NCBI GenBank assembly: GCA_009846005.1
Contig: VXYL01000007.1
Coordinates: forward strand, 38,174 to 102,173
DNA: 64,000 bases
Reading direction: 5' to 3'
Source of the DNA: Gammaproteobacteria bacterium
GTDB taxonomy: Bacteria; Pseudomonadota; Gammaproteobacteria; Pseudomonadales; Azotimanducaceae
Below, piece after piece: positions 54,351-61,864 of this stretch; position 1 is the stretch's first letter, and each line of letters starts with the position of its first letter. The position numbers and the translations under genes are program-made. Below the pieces are notes generated by a model. The model did not search any database, was not told the DNA's origin, and saw only the letters and a program-made list of their open reading frames with translations.

Positions 54351-55736
54351 ATGCCCCCCAATATCGTTCTCTTCATGACCGACCAGCTAAGGCGTGATGC
54401 GTTGGGCTGCTACGGGAACGAGATCTGCCAGACACCGAACCTGGATCGTCTCGCCGCCGAGGGAACGCGATTCGACCAGGCCTATACGGTGAGCCCGGTG
54501 TGCTCGCCGTCCCGGGCCTCCCTGATGTCGGGCCTCTATCCGCACAACCACGGCGTGATGATCAACACCCATATCGCACCCGCCTGGTGCCGGGGACTTG
54601 CGCTCGACACGCCCACGTTCTCCAGCCGATTGAAGGCGGCGGGATACGTACTGGACTACGCCGGCAAGTGGCATGTGCACCAGGACCTGGGCCCGACGGA
54701 ATTCGGTTTCGACCGCCACAGACATGGACGTGCCGCTAGGGGGTCCGTTCCCGGCGATGAAACGGTCATCGAATTCCCCGGGGGAAAATTCGCGGTCGCT
54801 GGTACGAATCCCCATCCCAAGGAAGACGGCAAGACCTGGCAACTGACCGATGTGGGCCTCGCAATGCTGCGCGAGAGAGCCGACGGCGATCAGCCGTTCT
54901 TCCTGCGCATAGACGGAGTCGCACCCCATTTCCCCAATATCGTCCCGGAACCCTACGCCTCCATGTACGACCCGGAGTCCATTCCGCCGTGGCCGAACTT
55001 CGATGAGACCTTCGAGGGGAAGCCTGCCGCGCACCTGCGCAAGCACCGCGAGTGGCATCTCGAGGACAAGGACTGGTCCTGGTGGCAGAAGGTCGTCGCG
55101 AAGTACTACGGTGATGTCACCCTGATCGACGACTGCGTCGGTCGGGTGCGGGAAGCGATCACGGAATGCGGAATCGAGGACAATACGATCTTCCTGTTTT
55201 CCACGGACCACGGGGACGCCACGGGAAGTCACAAGCATTTCGAGAAGTCCGGCACGATGTATGACGAGATCTTCCGCATTCCTTTGTTGGCGAGGGTTCC
55301 GGGTGTCGCGCCTCGGCAAGTATCCGAGTTTGTTCGCCTGATGGATCTAATGCCGAGTTTCATCGAATGGGGAGGAGGCGATCTGCCGGACGATTTGGAC
55401 GCAAGGAGCCTGGTACCCCTCGTCGAGGGCGAGACGCCTGCCGACTGGCCGGACAGCGTCTACTGCGAAAGCCACGGCGAAGTGTGGGGATACTCTACCC
55501 AGCGGATGGTGCGGACCGAGCGTTGGAAGTACGTCTATTTTCCCCATGATCTCGATGAACTCTACGATCTGAATGCCGATCCAGCCGAGATGAACAATCT
55601 CATCGATGACCCGGACTATGCCGATGTTCAGCGCGAGATGAAGGCACGCCTCGTCGGCTGGAACGATGCGACCAATGACATGTTCCAGTGGAATTGGGTG
55701 CGGTGGAACTTCCCGGATCCGGTCAGTCCCTATTAA
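54351..55736 (+). CDS. Type I sulfatase (formylglycine-dependent), no signal peptide
   Basis: A 461-aa sulfatase starting at ATG 54351 (MPPNIVLFMTDQLRRDALGC). The metal Asp is in MTDQ. The modification motif VCSPSRASL (C-x-P-x-R) provides the formylglycine, followed by the His of SGLYPHNHG. FSTDHGDATGSH gives the second metal cluster. No secretion signal is visible, so the enzyme looks cytoplasmic, acting after uptake. The second sulfatase follows 2 bp downstream. The substrate could be a sulfated sugar or choline-type ester. Confidence 0.9.
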   Translation: MPPNIVLFMTDQLRRDALGCYGNEICQTPNLDRLAAEGTRFDQAYTVSPVCSPSRASLMSGLYPHNHGVMINTHIAPAWCRGLALDTPTFSSRLKAAGYVLDYAGKWHVHQDLGPTEFGFDRHRHGRAARGSVPGDETVIEFPGGKFAVAGTNPHPKEDGKTWQLTDVGLAMLRERADGDQPFFLRIDGVAPHFPNIVPEPYASMYDPESIPPWPNFDETFEGKPAAHLRKHREWHLEDKDWSWWQKVVAKYYGDVTLIDDCVGRVREAITECGIEDNTIFLFSTDHGDATGSHKHFEKSGTMYDEIFRIPLLARVPGVAPRQVSEFVRLMDLMPSFIEWGGGDLPDDLDARSLVPLVEGETPADWPDSVYCESHGEVWGYSTQRMVRTERWKYVYFPHDLDELYDLNADPAEMNNLIDDPDYADVQREMKARLVGWNDATNDMFQWNWVRWNFPDPVSPY

Positions 55737-55738
55737 CG

Positions 55739-57163
55739 ATGTCGATGCCGCGACGAACAATCGGCATTCTCGCCTGCCTGTTGGCCTTTCGCGTGCTGGC
55801 CACTCCCAACGTGATTCTGGTGATGGCCGACGACATGGGCTGGGCGCAGACGGGCTACTACGACCATCCGGTCCTCGAAACACCGAATCTGGATGCCATG
55901 GCCGCCAACGGCTTGCGTATGGACCGGTTCTACTCGGCTGCTCCCCAGTGCTCCACGGCTCGCGCCACCGTGCTGACCGGCAGGACCAACGATCGCACGG
56001 GCGTCGCCACGGTAGGTAGTTCCATCAACAAGCAGGAAAAGACCCTGTCGACGGCCTTTCGCAACGCCGGCTATACGACCGCACACTTCGGCAAATGGCA
56101 CCTCAACACGGTGAACACACCGGACCACCCGATGCCGTTGTCTGACCCGCACAACCCAGGCGAACTCGGCTTCGACTACTGGCTGGGCGAAACCAACCAG
56201 TTCAACCTCGATCCGTTGTTCAGTCGCAACGGAACGACCGAACGCATCGAAGGCGAGTCCTCCGAAATCCTGGTCGATGAGGCCCTCGCTTTCATCGAGC
56301 AGGCGCACAAGCAACGCAGACCTGCCTTCGTGCTGATCTGGTACGCCTCTCCGCACCGACCGTTCGAGGCACTCGACGAGGACATGGCAGCCTTCGAGGG
56401 GTTGCCGGAAGCCTCCCGCGTCCACCACGGCGAAATCGTCGCCATGGACCGTTCCATCGGCATGCTCCGTCAGGGTTTGCAGGACTTGGGAATTGCCGAG
56501 ACCACGCTGGTTTGGTTCACCAGCGACAACGGCGGACTCCCGACATTCGACGTGACCCGGGCTTCAACCGGGGAGGTGTTGCCGGGTGTCCTGCCGGATT
56601 CCACCGGGCATCTGCGCGGGTTCAAGAATTCATTCTACGAAGGCGGCATTCGCGTACCCGGCATCATCGAATGGCCCGGCCATCTCGAACCGAGAATTTC
56701 GAACTTCCCGGCCAGCACGCTGGACATGTTCCCGACTCTCATCGAAGTGGCCGGCCTCGCCCCCGACGACATCAATGACGTGCACGACGGCATGTCCCTC
56801 GTGCCCGTTTTCGACGCTGAACCGCCGAGGCGAAATCAGCCCATCGGCTTCCGGGTTCAGGGCCAGCTAGGCTGGCTCGACAACGACTACAAGCTCATCT
56901 ACTACCGCGACTACGACAAGGCGATGGTCGACGGCGTGTGGGACAAGGAAGTGTTCGATTCACTGACCCAGGAGTGGGAGTTGTATAACTTGGTGGATGA
57001 CCCTACCGAGGAGCACAACCTCGTCGAGCGGCGACCGGAAATCACGGCCCGCATGAAAGCCGAACTTGAAGCCTGGAACGAGTCCGTCGACCGGAGCGCC
57101 GAGGGTGCCGACTATCCGGAGGGCAGGGTGCTGCCCTCCGGGCGCGACGAAGCCGAACCGTAG
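55739..57163 (+). CDS. Exported type I sulfatase-like protein with atypical CSTAR motif
   Basis: A 474-aa protein with a signal peptide (RTIGILACLLAFRVLATP) and the sulfatase N-terminus VILVMADDMGWAQTGYY. The formylglycine site reads QCSTARATVLTGR: Cys and Arg are in place but the Pro/Ala between them is Thr, so maturation by the standard enzyme is uncertain. HFGKWHLN and TSDNGGLP supply other active-site residues. The gene starts 2 bp after the cytoplasmic-looking sulfatase, giving a periplasmic plus cytoplasmic pair. It could alternatively be a phosphodiesterase-like or inactive family member. Confidence 0.88.
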   Translation: MSMPRRTIGILACLLAFRVLATPNVILVMADDMGWAQTGYYDHPVLETPNLDAMAANGLRMDRFYSAAPQCSTARATVLTGRTNDRTGVATVGSSINKQEKTLSTAFRNAGYTTAHFGKWHLNTVNTPDHPMPLSDPHNPGELGFDYWLGETNQFNLDPLFSRNGTTERIEGESSEILVDEALAFIEQAHKQRRPAFVLIWYASPHRPFEALDEDMAAFEGLPEASRVHHGEIVAMDRSIGMLRQGLQDLGIAETTLVWFTSDNGGLPTFDVTRASTGEVLPGVLPDSTGHLRGFKNSFYEGGIRVPGIIEWPGHLEPRISNFPASTLDMFPTLIEVAGLAPDDINDVHDGMSLVPVFDAEPPRRNQPIGFRVQGQLGWLDNDYKLIYYRDYDKAMVDGVWDKEVFDSLTQEWELYNLVDDPTEEHNLVERRPEITARMKAELEAWNESVDRSAEGADYPEGRVLPSGRDEAEP

Positions 57164-57221
57164 GACGTCCCCGCGACTCCGTCACTTCAACTGATCGCAA
57201 GCACTTGGCGGTCGCCCGCCG

Positions 57222-57431
57222 TCAGGCATACATCAGGCGCGTGCCCTTAGGTTGCGGCACCGATCGTCCCAGTTCTCCGGCGGTGTCGATCCAGAACTGC
57301 GTCGCGTCTTGGATTCTCTTCCGCCTCTTCCTGATCGTCCGCGTGCCATGCGGCCGGGCAGTGCCGGGCGCCTCCGCGATGAACGCTTGGCCATCGTTGC
57401 TCCCGTAGAGGATGATCTTGTACCGATGCAT
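57222..57431 (-). pseudogene. HicB-like antitoxin with compensating frameshifts
   Basis: A 69-aa frame from ATG 57431. The start (MHRYKIILYGSNDGQAFIAEAP) and end (IQDATQFWIDTAGELG, SVPQPKGTRLMYA) match HicB antitoxins. The middle does not match in this frame, but the neighbouring frames give LPGRMA and then ADDQEEAEEN, the expected HicB core. Three small shifts thus enter and leave the original frame, which stays open. Either the gene is a decaying antitoxin or the region has sequencing errors. No hicA is recognisable next to it. Confidence 0.6.
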
Positions 57432-57538
57432 CAGTCTTCTCCACCCGGTTTGTACGGTAGAAGCGGTTAGGTCGTGCACTTGAGACTCGCCCGATACGCA
57501 ACTCGGGCACCTGATTTGGTAGAACAAGGCCCTACCCA

Positions 57539-58282
57539 GTGACAATTGAGGCAGGCATGAGAGCACCGGACAGGGACATTGCGATCCACGTTTCGGATTC
57601 GTCGCTCATGCTCCTGCTTCTGGCCGGACTGGAAGCATACAAGATGAGGGTACGTCGCGGTTCCGATGCAAACCGCAAGCTGCCCTTGGAGACCGGCGGC
57701 TTGCTGTGGGGCTTCATTAAGGATGGTGTCGGCGGAATGGATCACGTCACCGTCGAACACATCTCGGTGGACACCGCAGCCAATAGACAGACCGACAGCG
57801 TAGCCCTTTGCAAACATAGCACCGTCGTCAAACGACGAATTATCGAGGATCGGTGGCCCAACCCATCACTGATTGGCGACTTCCACACGCATCCGTATAA
57901 AAGCCTTGCGGAAGTCAAGCACGAAAAAGGATGGGAACCCTCAGCGTGCGATATAGCGTTCTATGAGAAATGCGACGAGGAACGGGATTCGTGGGTGTGG
58001 GACGCTAGGGTCTTCCTGATTCTGACGTTAGCCGAGCAGCACAGCAAGGACAGTAGCTCCGCAGCACCTAGAGTCACGAAGCGTTACGGCAACATTCTTC
58101 GGTGGCAGCAAGGAGGCTACCGTTTCTGGTTGTCGGCCTACGCTGTGGATCGGACCAACGGTGGCTTGGCGGTATCGCCCAAACCGGCAATTGAACAGCC
58201 GCGTCGCAGGTATGTTTACATTGACGTTCCGACGGTCAACGGTACCAGCAGTTGGTTCTCGTATGGAAGCGAAACGGAATGA
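57539..58282 (+). CDS. JAMM/MPN (JAB) domain putative metalloprotease
   Basis: A 247-aa protein with a JAMM zinc-site pattern: ETGGLLWG (catalytic Glu, ~51), then IGDFHTHPY (His-x-His, ~119), and EPSACDIAF (Ser-x2-Asp, ~139). The distance between HTHP and S-x2-D is longer than usual. Bacterial JAB proteins cleave ubiquitin-like or C-terminal peptide tags, often in defence or sulfur-carrier modules. The stop overlaps the next ORF (ATGA). Base composition is clearly less GC-rich than the surroundings, suggesting acquisition. No ThiF/E1, E2 or nucleotidyltransferase partner is adjacent. Confidence 0.75.
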   Translation: MTIEAGMRAPDRDIAIHVSDSSLMLLLLAGLEAYKMRVRRGSDANRKLPLETGGLLWGFIKDGVGGMDHVTVEHISVDTAANRQTDSVALCKHSTVVKRRIIEDRWPNPSLIGDFHTHPYKSLAEVKHEKGWEPSACDIAFYEKCDEERDSWVWDARVFLILTLAEQHSKDSSSAAPRVTKRYGNILRWQQGGYRFWLSAYAVDRTNGGLAVSPKPAIEQPRRRYVYIDVPTVNGTSSWFSYGSETE

Positions 58283-58473
58283 CGGCCAGTACACTCGATG
58301 AGTACCTAGACCATCTGAAGGACGGTCAGATTGAGGAACTGGCCGACAAGATTGCAACGTGTTACCACCGTTCGGAACGCTGGCGCTGGTTGACGTGCTA
58401 CCGCCCCCCCACTAGGAAGGATGGAGCGATCTACCGTTGGTGGGTGCTCCTTCGCCGTGGTAACGAGTCTTAG
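58279..58473 (+). CDS. 64-aa protein translationally coupled to the JAMM gene
   Basis: The ATG at 58279 overlaps the JAMM stop by four bases. The product (TLDEYLDHLKDGQIEELADK, then CYHRSERWRWLTCYRPPTRK, IYRWWVLLRRG) is basic and Trp-rich in its C-terminal half and helical at the N-terminus. I recognise no family. Coupling suggests a functional partner, substrate or regulator of the JAMM protein. The next ~270 bp (58474-58742) holds no gene I can support. Confidence 0.55.
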   Translation: MTASTLDEYLDHLKDGQIEELADKIATCYHRSERWRWLTCYRPPTRKDGAIYRWWVLLRRGNES

Positions 58474-58742
58474 GAATGTCAAGTTTGCGACGCATCACGG
58501 ACGGGAATCCCCGTTAGGTTGCGGCGGAACTTGCCTGCCATCAGGCTCGCGCCCGCCGAGATCCGCACCAGAACGTTCGCCAACGGGGCCTCTCGGCGGG
58601 TGTTCGCGCAACCCCGATCGATACGGCGATAGCTCGAGACCACAACCCGGAGCCTCGCACGAAGATCGGCGAGCTGACGGAGGACCGGGAATCACCGGGA
58701 CTTACTTCGTGTGAGTGCCGCGCACACGGAAGGGACCAACGT

Positions 58743-59072
58743 TCAATTCCGTTGCCGGAGCCTGCGTCGTTGTCGGCGCGGCAAAGCCTCGTAGACTTCA
58801 TCATGGGGGCCGATGGCAATAGGCCAAGCAGTGCCGTCCTCGGGGTGCCTAAGGAAAGCGAACCGGTAGCTTCGGTTGAGGCGTACGACCCCGATCTGCT
58901 CACCATAGCTGGACAGGTGCTTGTAACGCCGCCCTCGGGGAACTTCCCCAGCGATTAGCTCGTCGACAACCTTTTCGAACTCGTCGCGGATTTCCGGATC
59001 CAGCTTGCGGTAGCTTTTTCGGAAGCGTGGTGTAGGTTCCCGAAACTCCTTGATCGGGGGGACGGCAGGCAT
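58743..59072 (-). CDS. RelE/ParE/YafQ-family toxin
   Basis: A 109-aa protein with the RelE-type fold signature: PRFRKSYRKLDPEIRDEFEKVVDELIAG (two helices), YKHLSSYGEQIGVVRLNRSYRFAFLRH (central strands with Arg residues) and AIGPHDEVYEALPRRQ. It would be an mRNA-cleaving or gyrase-acting toxin. It lies 10 bp downstream of a 191-aa gene in a three-gene minus-strand operon. No small DNA-binding antitoxin of a known family is evident, so the upstream proteins are candidates. Confidence 0.75.
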   Translation of the reverse strand: MPAVPPIKEFREPTPRFRKSYRKLDPEIRDEFEKVVDELIAGEVPRGRRYKHLSSYGEQIGVVRLNRSYRFAFLRHPEDGTAWPIAIGPHDEVYEALPRRQRRRLRQRN

Positions 59073-59082
59073 TTTCTTTGTT

Positions 59083-59658
59083 CTAGGACGATGGCTTGTC
59101 GGCGTCCTCTTCTAGAGCCGCTATTAGCTCGGCACCGTTGGCGAACCGACGTTCGGACATGTCGGACGGGGAGGGAATGCCATCGGCGATGAGCACAGAC
59201 CAGCGTAGGTCCTGCATGTTGGATATGACTGAGGCATACAACTCCAACAAGCGGTCGAACTCCGCGACAACTTGCGGGTAGTGAGCGATATCGTTGCGCA
59301 TCGGTCGGAGCTTGGACAATTGAGTGCGGAAGTGATCCTCAGCGGCTTCGAGCGAGGCGGCTCCGACCCCATCGGGATCGAACGGTTCCTCGAGAGTGTC
59401 GTCTTTACTCTCGGCATCCAGTTTGACCCTGACCTCTTGGGCGAGGGCTCGCATAGGGGCAATGGCGGCTTCGTAAACGGCGTCGTGCCATTCCCGAAGC
59501 CGCCTCGATGCCTCGGCTACCATGTGATCTCGCACGAGTGTCTCTGGCGAGAGGTCGAGTCCCTGGGGCAGCGGGGCGAGTGCCGGTGCCGCATTGCCGA
59601 ATCTACGTATGCTCTCCCCGTTGGCTGAGATCGATGGTAACGGCGCCCTGTTCCTCAT
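59083..59658 (-). CDS. 191-aa helical protein upstream of RelE-like toxin
   Basis: ATG 59658 to the stop at 59083. The product is mostly helical and acidic (RLREWHDAVYEAAIAPMRAL, LSKLRPMRNDIAHYPQVVAE, FANGAELIAALEEDADKPSS). The segment RPMRNDIAHY resembles the R-N-x-x-A-H/RNxxxH-like motif of HEPN-type helical proteins (N-D-I-A-H), but this is not certain. Its start overlaps the stop of a 46-aa ORF (ATGA), and the toxin follows by 10 bp. It may be the antitoxin or a third component. Confidence 0.55.
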   Translation of the reverse strand: MRNRAPLPSISANGESIRRFGNAAPALAPLPQGLDLSPETLVRDHMVAEASRRLREWHDAVYEAAIAPMRALAQEVRVKLDAESKDDTLEEPFDPDGVGAASLEAAEDHFRTQLSKLRPMRNDIAHYPQVVAEFDRLLELYASVISNMQDLRWSVLIADGIPSPSDMSERRFANGAELIAALEEDADKPSS

Positions 59659-59795
59659 GGTGCTGCGTGCGGCTCGGGTTGCGGCTTCGCGCTGCCACTG
59701 AACGTTGCCTCTGCCGGCTCTTCCGGCATGATGTTCGGGATCGGGAGATCCTTGTTCCTGCGGACGGTGGCCAGCTTCTTGGACTGCCGTTTCAT
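59655..59795 (-). CDS. 46-aa basic/proline-rich small protein
   Basis: ATG 59795 to TGA 59655, overlapping the next start by four bases (ATGA). The product begins MKRQSKKLATVRRNKDLPIP and ends with a Pro/Glu-rich tail. A purine-rich AAGAGGG lies just before the ATG. There is no family match, but the coupled layout makes it the likely first gene of the toxin operon. Confidence 0.45.
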   Translation of the reverse strand: MKRQSKKLATVRRNKDLPIPNIMPEEPAEATFSGSAKPQPEPHAAP

Positions 59796-59944
59796 GCCCT
59801 CTTACTTCCAGTGAGTGCAACTGCCCGTAGCGTACCACCGGATGGTGGGACAAGGCCATGAGGCTGTCCTTCTCGGTCGTTGCTCACCGAGGAGAGGTCG
59901 TCTTGGTGCCCCCGAACGGGCCTTCTATGCGGCACGACAGTCGG

Positions 59945-61807
59945 TCACGGGGACGCGCCAATCCGCGCCGCCTTCTCCTCGTCGAACCACCAGCCATCCG
60001 GAAAGGGCTCGCCGTACATCTCTTCCGGCTGTTCGGGACGTCCAAATTTGTCCCAGTAAACGATGCGTGTGTCCTCGAGGGCGTCGATCGGGAACTGGTA
60101 GTAGCCCCAGAGCAACACGCGGTCGAGCGCGCGCAAGGCCCTGACGAACCCGTGGATATCCGTCGCCTCCAGAGCGGCATCGACTAGCGCATCGACGGCG
60201 GGATGGTCGATCCCGGAGACGTTCCAGTAAGGCGTCGAAGCGGAGTGGAAGTACGGTCGTAGCTGCCAGGTAGGCGGCATGGCGAAAAAGCCTCGAAGGA
60301 GAAGCGCGTCGAAGTCGCCCGCGTCCCGGCGATTGGTATGGCCGACGCTGTCGATCATCCGAATGGACGCTTCTACACCCAGGACGTCTAGCGCACGCAC
60401 GTACGGCAGCAGAATGCGCTGATTGTCCGGTGCTGCGGACAGAAACTCGATCGCGAGTGGCTCGCCGTTCGAATCCAGCAATTCGCTGCCTTCCATCCGA
60501 TAGCCGGCGCCTGCAAGCAGTTTCCGGGCCTTTGACAGACCCTTGCGGTCGATGCCCACCGCGTCGGAGTGAGCGAAGGAAAAAGCCCGGTTGAACACCT
60601 CCTCGGGCAGCGTTGTGCGATAGGGCTCCAGCAGCGCCAACTCCGCGGCGTCCGGCAGTCCCGACGAGGCGAACATCGAGTTCGCAAAGAAACTGTGCGC
60701 GCGTCGCCGTTCGCCGCCGTGGAGCGCGCGGTTCTGCCACTCGAAGTCGAACGCATACGCAAGGGCTTCCCGTACGCGGGGATCGTCAAACGGTTCGCGG
60801 CGCGTATTGATCACCAGTCGAAACCGGGATCCCCGTTGGGTTCCGGAACCAATAGCGCCCTTCCGAAGCCAACCCCGCTCGCGGGCCGGCACGTTGAAGG
60901 AGGACAGCCAGTGGCGGGAGTCGTTCTCGGTCCACACATCGATCAGGCCGGCGCGCAGGGCTTCGCGGGCGACCGTGGCGTCGAGATGGCGTTCGTAGCG
61001 GATCGTATCGAAGTTGAACTTGCCGCGATTGATCGGCAGATCGCGCCCCCAGTAGTCCGGAACCCGGGTGTAGGTGAGGATGCGTCCCTGGGATACTTCG
61101 GTCAGACGATACGGACCGCTCTGCGGCGGTGGCTCCCGCGCCGGTTTGGTGACGTCGCGCTCGGCCCAGTAGTGCGCCGGTACGATGGGAATGAGTCCCA
61201 GGATGTGCACTTGCTTGGCCGCGTCGGAGTTGGCGTGAACCACAACCGTATGGGAACTCGGCGCATCGACCCGCGTAATCCACTCGAGGACGTCTGCCCA
61301 TCCGGAGGACAGGTAGTCGTCGCAGAACGTGTCCAGCGAGAACTTGACGTCGGTAGCGGTGAGCGGCGTGCCGTCGTGCCACCGCGCCTCGGGACGTAGT
61401 CGAAACACCAAGGTGCGCCGATCGGCGCTCAATGCCACCGACTCGGCGAGACTGCCGTAGTAGCCGGAGAGTTCGTCGCCGGCGCGCTCCAGCAGATGAT
61501 CGTATGAACGGAAATATCCCGGCGGCTTGTGCGGTGGCGAGACGCTGTCCATGGCGTACGTGATGGGCAGCACCAGCGTGCCTCCCTTGGGCGCGTTGGG
61601 ATTGACGTAGTCGAAGTGGGCGAACCCCGGGGGGTATTTCAGGTCGTAGTCGGGGAATTGCGAAATACCGTGACGGAACTCGAGATCATCGAGATCGACT
61701 TCCGCCGGGGCCGCTGCCGGTGTCCACAGGGCCAGCAGCAACAGGCCCGCGAATGGGACGGGACAAGCCCGTCCGCTACGGTGCGTTTTCTTGCGCGTGC
61801 ATGTCAA
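59945..61807 (-). CDS. Extracellular solute-binding protein, family 5 (YejA-like)
   Basis: A periplasmic oligopeptide-type binding protein of about 620 aa. The signal segment is FAGLLLLALWTPAAAPAEV; mature landmarks are HGISQFPDYDLKYPPGFAHF, NPNAPKGGTLVLP, SLAESVALSADRRTLVFRLRPEARWHDGTPLTATDVKFSLD and FNFDTIRYERHLDATVAREAL. These are characteristic of YejA. The permease genes are absent here. The best start is TTG 61807, giving a basic n-region (TCTRKKTHRSGR) before the signal helix. It lies between two GTAGGGG-family repeats, one of which is translated within the signal peptide, so the native start may be altered. Confidence 0.82.
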   Translation of the reverse strand: MTCTRKKTHRSGRACPVPFAGLLLLALWTPAAAPAEVDLDDLEFRHGISQFPDYDLKYPPGFAHFDYVNPNAPKGGTLVLPITYAMDSVSPPHKPPGYFRSYDHLLERAGDELSGYYGSLAESVALSADRRTLVFRLRPEARWHDGTPLTATDVKFSLDTFCDDYLSSGWADVLEWITRVDAPSSHTVVVHANSDAAKQVHILGLIPIVPAHYWAERDVTKPAREPPPQSGPYRLTEVSQGRILTYTRVPDYWGRDLPINRGKFNFDTIRYERHLDATVAREALRAGLIDVWTENDSRHWLSSFNVPARERGWLRKGAIGSGTQRGSRFRLVINTRREPFDDPRVREALAYAFDFEWQNRALHGGERRRAHSFFANSMFASSGLPDAAELALLEPYRTTLPEEVFNRAFSFAHSDAVGIDRKGLSKARKLLAGAGYRMEGSELLDSNGEPLAIEFLSAAPDNQRILLPYVRALDVLGVEASIRMIDSVGHTNRRDAGDFDALLLRGFFAMPPTWQLRPYFHSASTPYWNVSGIDHPAVDALVDAALEATDIHGFVRALRALDRVLLWGYYQFPIDALEDTRIVYWDKFGRPEQPEEMYGEPFPDGWWFDEEKAARIGASP

Positions 61808-61864
61808 ATCGTAGGGGCGACCCTTGTGGTCGCCCGACAGGAGGGGACGAGTCCGTCCCCTACG
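61755..61864. repeat. Cluster of three GTAGGGG/CCCCTAC repeats at the yejA-like start and DUF3604 end
   Basis: Copies at 61755-61780 (ending CCCGTCCGCTAC), 61811-61836 (GTAGGGGCGACCC) and 61841-61864 (ending GTCCCCTAC). The last supplies the stop codon of DUF3604 protein 3 and the first lies within the binding-protein signal peptide. Confidence 0.85.

Noticed and set aside
57432..57566. Possible hicA remnant upstream of the HicB-like frame
   Set aside because: FYQIRC vaguely recalls HicA, but the rest of the stretch shows no HicA double-stranded RNA-binding fold residues.
58474..58742. Possible gene fragment in the gap after the JAMM pair
   Set aside because: Several short frames exist on both strands, but none has a convincing start, ribosome-binding site or recognisable family.
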